Below are positions 58,141 to 64,000 of a stretch of 64,000 nt of DNA, piece after piece; positions within the stretch are counted from its first letter, which is position 1; each line of letters starts with the position of its first letter. Location: positions 2,959,001 through 3,023,000 of the forward strand of contig CAMRHE010000167.1 in the NCBI GenBank assembly GCA_947044405.1, given 5' to 3'. This DNA comes from Leptodactylus fallax. Its lineage: Eukaryota > Chordata > Amphibia > Anura > Leptodactylidae. Below the pieces are notes generated by a model that saw only the letters and a list, made by a program, of their open reading frames with translations, searched no databases and was not told the DNA's origin. Made by a program: the position numbers and the translations under genes.

Positions 58141-58439
58141 AGGGAGGGGGGGGTATTGTGGGGGGGGTGGGGGGGGGGGGGGGAACCAGGGGGGACCTAA
58201 AGGTATTTTGGAGGGTAGAGGCGAGGGCGTGTTTGGGGAGGGGGTGGTGTTTTTATAAAAAAAAGAAGGGAAAAAAAAAAAAAGGGGGGGGGGGGGGGGG
58301 GGGGGGGAGGAAGGGGGGGGGGAGGAAAAAAAAAAAAAAAAAAAAAAAAACCCCCGGGGGGGGGCCCCGCCCCCCCCCCCCCCCCCCCCCCCCCCCCGGG
58401 GGGGGGCCCCCCCCCCCCCCCCCCGCCCCCCCCCCCGCG

Positions 58440-58481
<42 letters not shown>

Positions 58482-59560
58482 TGCAATGGTCTTCTGCGGG
58501 GAGGGGAAAGTGCCAGCTATACTGCATGCAGTAATGAGCACTGTATGAATACAAGTGGCACACTGTGGGGAACAGGGGGGGAAAAGAAGAAGGAAGGAGG
58601 GGAAGCGGGGGGGAAGAAAAGAAAAGAGGCAAACGGGGCAGGAGGGCCCACAAGAAGCACAGACGATAAAGGGGGGGGGGGGGGCCTTCTTAAGAAGACA
58701 GGGAGAAAAGGGAAAAGAAAGGAAAAAAGCCACAAAGCAAGAGAGAGTAAGACAAAGGACGAAGGAAAAACGGAAGCACCCACACCCAACCCCAGAAAAA
58801 AGAAAACAGGAGGAAGGGGGAAAAGAAGAGCCCCAGGGGAGGCCAGGGAGGAAAAGAAAGGAGCCAAGCCCCCCAAAAGAAGGGGGAAGGGGAAAAGAAA
58901 GGGACCCACAGCCCAACCAGACCAGGGGGGGAGAAAAAGGAGAGGCGCGGACCGAAAAGGGAAGAAGAGAATGAACGCAAGGGACAGGGAGAGGGGGGAG
59001 AGAAAAAAGAGAAAAAGGAAGGAGGCCAACAGGCCAAAGCCCAAAAAGAACAAAGGGGAGAAAAAAGAAGACGGAGAAGGGAAAGAGCAAGACCAAAGGC
59101 GCAGAAAGGAAGGAAGGGAAAGCAAGCCAAGAGGGGGGAGGACCCAAGCCGGAAGGCGCCGAGGCCAACGGACCGGGACCACGGAGGCCGAGGAGAGATA
59201 AGGGGGACGGGAAAAAAAAGAAGAAGGAAGAGGGAGGGAGGCCAAAAAGGCTATTTGTTCTTGATGGCACCCCCGAAGCGGGACCCAAGAAAACAGAAAA
59301 AAAACGGGTCAAGAGCAGCCGCAAGAAAACCAACGGGGAGAGGCCAAAGGGAGAAACACATAAGCACCAAGAGATGAGAGGAACCAAAGGAAGCACCGAG
59401 ACACCCACAAGGAAAGGGGGCAGAAGAAGGACGGAAAGAAGCAGGGCAAGAGAAGGCCGGGGCCAGGCACGCCAATACCCACAGCCAGACAGGAGGAGAA
59501 GAGGGCCCAGGCGAGAGGGACCCCAACGGGAAGGGAGGAAGAGGGAAGCGTTAACTCCGA
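58141..59560. other. Homopolymer and T-depleted tract, probable sequence artefact
   Basis: 58141-58490 is long runs of G, A and then C, some over 40 bases. 58500-59560 is almost devoid of T on the plus strand and rich in GGAAAAG-type phrases, then grades into normal sequence. It abuts the broken end of the gypsy element. Real DNA rarely looks like this; a base-calling or consensus failure is the likely cause. The 347- and 483-codon ORFs exist because T-poor plus strand cannot form stops. Confidence 0.8.
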
Positions 59561-60240
59561 TAGCAGCAAAAGGAGGAACCACTAACACCAAGGAGCGCCA
59601 GGGACTCTGGCTCTGGATGATCCCACCCGAGCACAGCAACAGTCTCACTCCGATACAACTGTGGAGGAATTGTGGTAGCGCCTAAGGAGGGGTGTCTCCG
59701 GGGAATCCATGGTAGATCCCGTGGACATCCAAAACTAGCAACGGCAAAGGTGGCTTGGTCTCCCACAACAGCTCATCTACCTCGCACCCACCAGAGAACA
59801 GAACTACATCCACCAGCCGAAGCAAGCCACCACAGAGGTGGGTTCCTCATCTCCCCAGGACACAGTACGGTCCACCACCCTCAGTGGCTCAGCTGCATGG
59901 AGTTACTCCACCCCCGGAGTCACAAGATGAGCCAGCAGCCTCCCTGGGGTCAGGTCCACACCTGGTCCGAGTGTACACACGAAGTGGTACTCTCCAGCGA
60001 ACTATGCCAAGGAAGGGCCACAGCGGATCAACACCTCCGGCGCCGCAGTGGACCAACACAGCAGCCCAGCCGACAGGGCCACGGGCAGGACACTATGTCT
60101 CCCGACTGGGGGCAGGAACTGAGCAAAGGAACTGAAATCGAGCCAGAGGACGCGGCACTGAACTTCTGTAAGCCACATGTCCGGATCAGCCGCTGGAAAG
60201 CTGTTTGAGTAGGCCGATGGGTGGTGGTTTCTTTCAATAA
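59561..60240 (-). other. Gypsy internal sequence, coding identity unclear
   Basis: Normal-composition sequence continuous with the protease remnant on its right. Minus-strand frames are broken and give no RT, RNase H or integrase motif I can recognise. It may be the start of pol, a 3' region, or an unrelated segment. Confidence 0.4.
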
Positions 60241-60545
60241 CGTGACCTTTCTTTTCAAGGAGGATCTGATCTAGTTCTTTTAACACATCATCCCCAAAAT
60301 GACAGGGACCTTACTCATGTGACTCCTGTACCACCACAATGCCTTTCCTACCTAGATCTGGCCACAACCCGGACATTCATCCAGGCCACTCCCACGACCG
60401 GAACTGGTAACTGGTAGCGGACCACCGACGAATGTATGGGGATCATATTCACATGTGCCGGAAGTACGCATAACAGTCTCTACCAAGGTCGACGGGAACC
60501 GGTCAATCATCCCGGTAACCGGAATACCCTCCATTTCCACCTGTA
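60240..60545 (-). pseudogene. Gypsy protease remnant
   Basis: Minus strand: QVEMEGIPVTGMIDRFPSTL, where retropepsins have a ...ID-TGS- loop; the TG(S) residues are missing, so the active site is destroyed. After a stop, VPVILG and DVLKELDQILLEKK follow, the usual protease C-terminal 'ILGxDVL' region. It sits just downstream of gag. Confidence 0.65.
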
Positions 60546-60643
60546 TGACAGGACTGCAGCGATCAGGTCATCATCAGGGCATTCTCCCCACATAGTCTCC
60601 TTGTCAGTCTCCCCTACACACGCCCCAGCAGCAGGGGACTCAG

Positions 60644-61612
60644 TTAACGGCGGTCTCTCATAAGTTTGTCGCTGCTCTGGACATCTAGCAGCAAGTGGCC
60701 CATCCGTCCACACCCCAGCAGCGTATCCCCCGTCGTTCTGGCCATCTGTTTGGGCCCCCGGTAAGCCCCTTCGATTTCTCCTGAGCACTGCACTAAATGA
60801 TTGGACCCCTCGGTAGGTCCTATCCTCACCCCTCCAGGGGGTGGTGGGTGATTCTGACTTGCTGGGTGTGGATGGCTCACCCTTTCATCTCCAGTCTTCT
60901 GGAAGTCTGCAATTTTCATAGACTGCTCATCACAACGAGTGTGCAAGTGTTCCATTTGTTCTTGCAGTTTCTGCATTACTGTGAGAATTTCTTTAACCGT
61001 CCCTTTTTCTACTGTCTCTGAGCCAGAACTAGCCCCCTGTGACAAAGTAACTCCAACTGCGGTCTGCGGCCTCGGGACCATACTATTGGCACGGGAGATG
61101 GCCTCTACCTGTACATCATGGAATTTAGCATCAGTCTCTCGTCGTATAAAATCTTGCATAGTCACAGTTAAACTGCCGTCACGTATCCCCAGGACAAACT
61201 GGTCACGGAGAGTCCGATCAGGGTTACAGAAGGCTGGCGAGCCCCCTCTTTCCTTCCTTTGAATATCTCGGAGCAGTTCTTGTAGGGCATTTGCATATTG
61301 GGGAAGGCTTTCATTCTCCTGTTGTACCCTCTGGAAGAACCGAGCCTGCAGAGACCCCAGCAATGCAGTTTCTCCATAGATGGTTTCTAGAATCTGGACT
61401 ACTTGCTCAAATGTCTGCCTTTGTTCAAATGGCCTCAGTATCACCGTGGTCTTAGCATCCCCTTGTAATGTCAATATTGCTAGCTCTACTAGTACTTCTG
61501 GTGCGGTCTGGTACATTCGCTGTATCATTCGTATCTGTTCCACCCACATACTCACTGACATATTATTGCCATCAAATTTAGCTAACTGACTCATTATAGC
61601 CCCTGCTGGCAT
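60644..61612 (-). CDS. gag: Ty3/gypsy gag, open for 322 codons then frameshifted
   Basis: The ATG at 61612 gives a 322-codon frame. Motifs follow the retrotransposon gag pattern: SVSMWVEQIRMIQRMY, VLVELAILTLQGDAKTTVIL, FEQVVQILETIYGETALLGS, ARFFQRVQQENESLPQYANA and RTLRDQFVLGIRDGSL. A predicted coiled-coil-like stretch (EILTVMQKLQEQMEHL) and a Pro/His-rich linker come next. A frameshift probably lies before the zinc knuckle: GCGRMGHLL looks like a broken CCHC box. Gag forms the virus-like particle of the element. The frame is long for a dead copy, so the insertion may be fairly young. Confidence 0.85.
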   Translation of the reverse strand: MPAGAIMSQLAKFDGNNMSVSMWVEQIRMIQRMYQTAPEVLVELAILTLQGDAKTTVILRPFEQRQTFEQVVQILETIYGETALLGSLQARFFQRVQQENESLPQYANALQELLRDIQRKERGGSPAFCNPDRTLRDQFVLGIRDGSLTVTMQDFIRRETDAKFHDVQVEAISRANSMVPRPQTAVGVTLSQGASSGSETVEKGTVKEILTVMQKLQEQMEHLHTRCDEQSMKIADFQKTGDERVSHPHPASQNHPPPPGGVRIGPTEGSNHLVQCSGEIEGAYRGPKQMARTTGDTLLGCGRMGHLLLDVQSSDKLMRDRR

Positions 61613-61666
61613 TCTTCCTCCAGCACCATTCTCCCGAACGGGTGCGCACCGTCCATTCTGGTAAGC

Positions 61667-61686
61667 GGATCCTGCCGACTACGCCA
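61667..61686 (-). other. Gypsy primer binding site, tRNA-Ser type
   Basis: The minus strand reads TGGCGTAGTCGGCAGGATCC just downstream of the LTR end. It matches the complement of the 3' end of vertebrate tRNA-Ser with one difference and includes the CCA complement. The ERV at 15159 uses the same primer type. Confidence 0.85.
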
Positions 61687-61689
61687 ATT

Positions 61690-62513
61690 TGTGAACCGAG
61701 AGCAAGGCAGGTGGTTTGGACTCCGCAACCAGAAATGAACGCACACGCGGTAGTTCAAGAAAAAAATATATATTTACTATAAGTTAATAAAGGCTAGTTA
61801 AAGGTAAAATGACAGGGCTAAAGACAAGCAAAATATACAATATAGATGAACAATTTCAAGGCAAATTCTGCAATGGTTTCTACTTTTACTCTGTCCACTT
61901 CTGCAGTATGGACACTGAATGAACAATATACTCAAAACTATCCCTAACTGACCCTGACTCACATTGGGGCACCCCTCCCCAGTGGTCCAGGTGGACCGCA
62001 CAGTCCGTAGAACCCGGTGGGGCCCAAAGTCGGTCCTCTAAGTGAAGCCCCCCCACGGTTACAGGAACTTGGGAGAAAGAAGTCCCTAACAGACAGGGAA
62101 ACCAACTGAATGCAAGAACCAACAGCAGACCACCACACACTGACAGTCCTCCGAATCCATAACTGAGCTGGGATGTAACCGGGATTAGCAGGTGCCCCAG
62201 TACACAACAGCACGCGAGTCTCTATCTGTGGTACCATAACACAGTCACAATGCAGTCTCACTGATCACCACTGAGCACAGTCCCACGTGGACCACAGTCC
62301 TGTTGCTTACACTCTGTTTGTCTCTGGACCAAGATACAGCTAGCTGACAGAAAATCCCACACCATCAATACAACACCCAAGAGCCTGCTTCTTCTCGACT
62401 CCTCTCTCTCTCACACTCTGTCTGCAGAACAGGCAAGCTACATAAAGGGGGGGGTCTCACTCAGCATCATGTCACAATTACAATGGCTGCTGTCTTAAAG
62501 GAACAGAATCACA
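61690..62513 (-). repeat. Putative gypsy 5' LTR
   Basis: The inner end (minus strand ...CTCTCGGTTCACA) lies three bases before the primer site. TGTGATTCTGTTCC at 62500-62513 is the best candidate for the outer end, since TGTGA and TCACA would pair as LTR ends. TTTATGTAGC near 62435 may be a TATA-like box. No second LTR is in the window, so the length of ~824 bp is provisional. Confidence 0.5.
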
Positions 62514-62865
62514 GAAATACATTCAACATTAACAGTTTATACAGACAAATGAAGCGTAAGACAACATTGGCTGTACTCTTAAAGGATTACATTTTGCACA
62601 AACATATTTCTTAATGCCTGTAGATGGCTGTCTTTAAATCTCTTAACCACGCACATGTTGTGTATGATATTCCAATTTGTCAGTAATTGTATCTACTTCA
62701 CTTAAAATGCTAAACCACAATGTTATCCAAAGCAATTAACATATCTGCATGTTTTGTCAAGATAAAATACCTGTATTTTACTATTTCACTCTAATTTCAG
62801 TGGTATTGACTCAAGGCATATGGCCTGCTCTCCACAGGTGGCCAGGAGGAGGGGGCCCCGTGTGA
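62514..62865. other. No gene seen
   Basis: AT-rich non-coding flank of the gypsy element. Confidence 0.5.
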
Positions 62866-63062
62866 GGCTGAGGCCCCACGTTGAGGAAACGCAGCTTTTT
62901 TGTTGCAGATTTTGTAGTGTTTTTTTGAGCCAAATTCAGGAATGGATTGAGCAGAAGGTATATTTCCCATTCCTTTTGTAGCCTTTCTTGGCTTTGCCTC
63001 CAAAAAACCTAAGCAAAATCAGCAACAAAAAAGCTGCATTTCCGCAATGTGGGGCCCTAGCC
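62866..63062. repeat. MITE, GGCCCCACGT family, copy 6 (complete hairpin)
   Basis: GGCTGAGGCCCCACGTTG at the left and CAATGTGGGGCCCTAGCC at the right; the arms continue inward (AACGCAGCTTTTTTGTTGCA / AACAAAAAAGCTGCATTTCC) over ~55 bp. Length about 197 bp. Non-coding. Confidence 0.88.
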
Positions 63063-63439
63063 TGAAACTGGTTTTTAGACCAGATCATATCTCTACAGAT
63101 CACTGTATTATAAAGATTTATAATGATATGTCACACAAAACAGAAAACCTCAATTTTCACTCTTATGTTAGGGCTAGATGACCATTGTGTAGGCCTTAGC
63201 ACAACTGCAGTCATACTGCATCATTGTGCATTGAGCTGCACATTGAATTACGTGGAAAAGTAGACAATTTTCTGTTTACAGCAACCAAACTGCAAAGACT
63301 AGGCATAATATAAAGCAATTAATAGGGAAAGCAACATGTCAATCCCTGTACACAATGACACCTACACAAACTGTCACTTTTTAGCCTTAAAAAGTTATTC
63401 AATGAAAAGCAGCTACAATAATTTTTATACATGATTATG
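63063..63439. other. No gene seen
   Basis: AT-rich non-coding DNA between two MITEs. Confidence 0.5.
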
Positions 63440-63785
63440 ATAATAATTATCCTTAGAATAGGCCATCAATATCAGATCAGTAGGAGTCCCCCAGCAGCAC
63501 CCCCATTGATCATCAACTGGGAGAGCTGCAGCATTAAGACAATTGTTGCAGATTCTTCACTGTTTACCAAGCACAACGCCATACATTGTGTAGTGGCAGT
63601 GTTTGGTATTGCAGGCAAACAGGCCATATGACCAAAGAATGTTACGACATTGTTCAACGGGTTGCCAGTGCTTCTTCAAACAGTTGATCTGTGGGGCGCC
63701 AGGTTTGGACCCTTGCCAATCTGTTATTGATGACCAATCCTAAGAATAGGTCATCAACAATAAGCCCTGGAAAATCCCTTTAATA
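63440..63785. repeat. MITE-like repeat with CCTTAGAATAGGCCATCAAT end
   Basis: TCCTTAGAATAGGCCATCAA and, inverted, TGATGACC-TCCTAAGAATAGG-type blocks flank a core with GATCAGTAGGAGTCCCCCAG and GATCTGTGGGGCGCCAGG. The right edge is AATCCCTTTAA. The same ends occur in shortened form at about 13380-13500. Non-coding; superfamily not clear. Confidence 0.65.
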
Positions 63786-64000
63786 AGCTGTTGTAAGGTA
63801 ATTACTGGACTAAAAACACCCTATTGATAATTTTTGCTTTCATGTTTCTGTGCTTCTGGAGCTAGCTTTGGGCAAACGTTTTTTGTCTTCACAGCTTTAC
63901 TGTCATGTTACAGCAGGGTGTGACTGTGCCATCATTACTCAAGGTGCCACCATATTATTTAAGTAAATATAACTTTTCAGTGGATCAGTATTTTAAGGTC
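63786..64000. other. No gene seen
   Basis: Non-coding end of the window. Confidence 0.45.

Noticed and set aside
58158..59648. Open frames of 347 codons (plus) and 483 codons (minus)
   Set aside because: The region lacks T on the plus strand, so stop codons cannot form on either strand. Composition is homopolymeric and the products are low-complexity Pro/Gly/Lys or Phe/Leu/Ser strings.
61959..62261. Short minus-strand frames in the gypsy LTR (84-100 codons)
   Set aside because: They fall inside the putative LTR, upstream of the primer site, and show no domain.

Overview
The window looks like repeat-dense, gene-poor nuclear DNA of a vertebrate with a large genome, most likely an anuran amphibian. 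The support is the mixture of families: several Tc1/mariner families with long IR/DR ends, a DIRS-type tyrosine-recombinase retrotransposon, L1- and L2-type LINEs, PIF/Harbinger, hAT-like elements with a SPIN-like end, TTAA-inserting hairpin repeats, a Ty3/gypsy element, an endogenous retrovirus (ERV) and many foldback MITEs. I see no convincing host exon, tRNA or rRNA gene. Every recognisable coding region belongs to a mobile element, and almost all are broken.

Layout. 1-2.5 kb: a hairpin repeat end, a (TA)n/(T)n tract and a 37-bp-arm inverted-repeat MITE. 2.5-6.55 kb: a decayed DIRS element on the minus strand (gag-like, RT/RNase H, tyrosine recombinase), split by a MITE. 6.55-22.57 kb: one minus-strand L1 ORF2 cut into three blocks (6547-7322, 14543-15158, 21743-22573). 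The first gap holds a TTAA-flanked composite that contains two Tc1 copies, a TTAA MITE and a repeat with a 31-bp minisatellite. The second gap is a provirus with two 1.33-1.34 kb LTRs, a 5-bp target duplication, a tRNA-Ser-type primer site, gag, protease, a DD35E integrase remnant, a dUTPase-like remnant and an open env frame; reverse transcriptase is missing.

22.6-26.6 kb: a near-complete Tc1 copy, a decayed mariner-like element and a second TTAA hairpin copy. 26.8-30.2 kb: a second copy of the minisatellite repeat, with a Tc1 copy inserted. 30.2-33.6 kb: a Tc1 end, a full-length Tc1 copy, an LTR and an L1 fragment. 33.6-41.1 kb: MITEs, a ~300-325 bp tandem repeat and otherwise unassigned DNA. 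41.1-46.3 kb: a SPIN-like hAT end, then hAT-like elements loaded with tandem arrays, one with a clear 8-bp duplication. 46.7-49.6 kb: a PIF/Harbinger transposase in two exon-like blocks with a Tc1 copy in the gap between them. 49.6-58.1 kb: mostly unassigned, with LINE tails and a large foldback MITE. 58.1-59.56 kb: an extreme homopolymer and T-depleted tract, probably a sequencing or assembly artefact. 59.56-62.5 kb: a minus-strand gypsy gag/protease and putative LTR, also with a tRNA-Ser primer site. 62.9-63.8 kb: two more MITEs.

The biology is therefore nested transposition, not a set of cooperating genes. The order of some insertions can be read directly: L1 before the ERV and the TTAA composite; the TTAA composite before its Tc1 and MITE; the minisatellite repeat before its Tc1; the Harbinger gene before its Tc1; and a MITE before the hAT at 42.4 kb. 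The most unusual object is the ERV. It combines an ERV-L-like gene order (dUTPase after integrase) with a CX6CC-type envelope, has nearly identical LTRs and has lost its polymerase.
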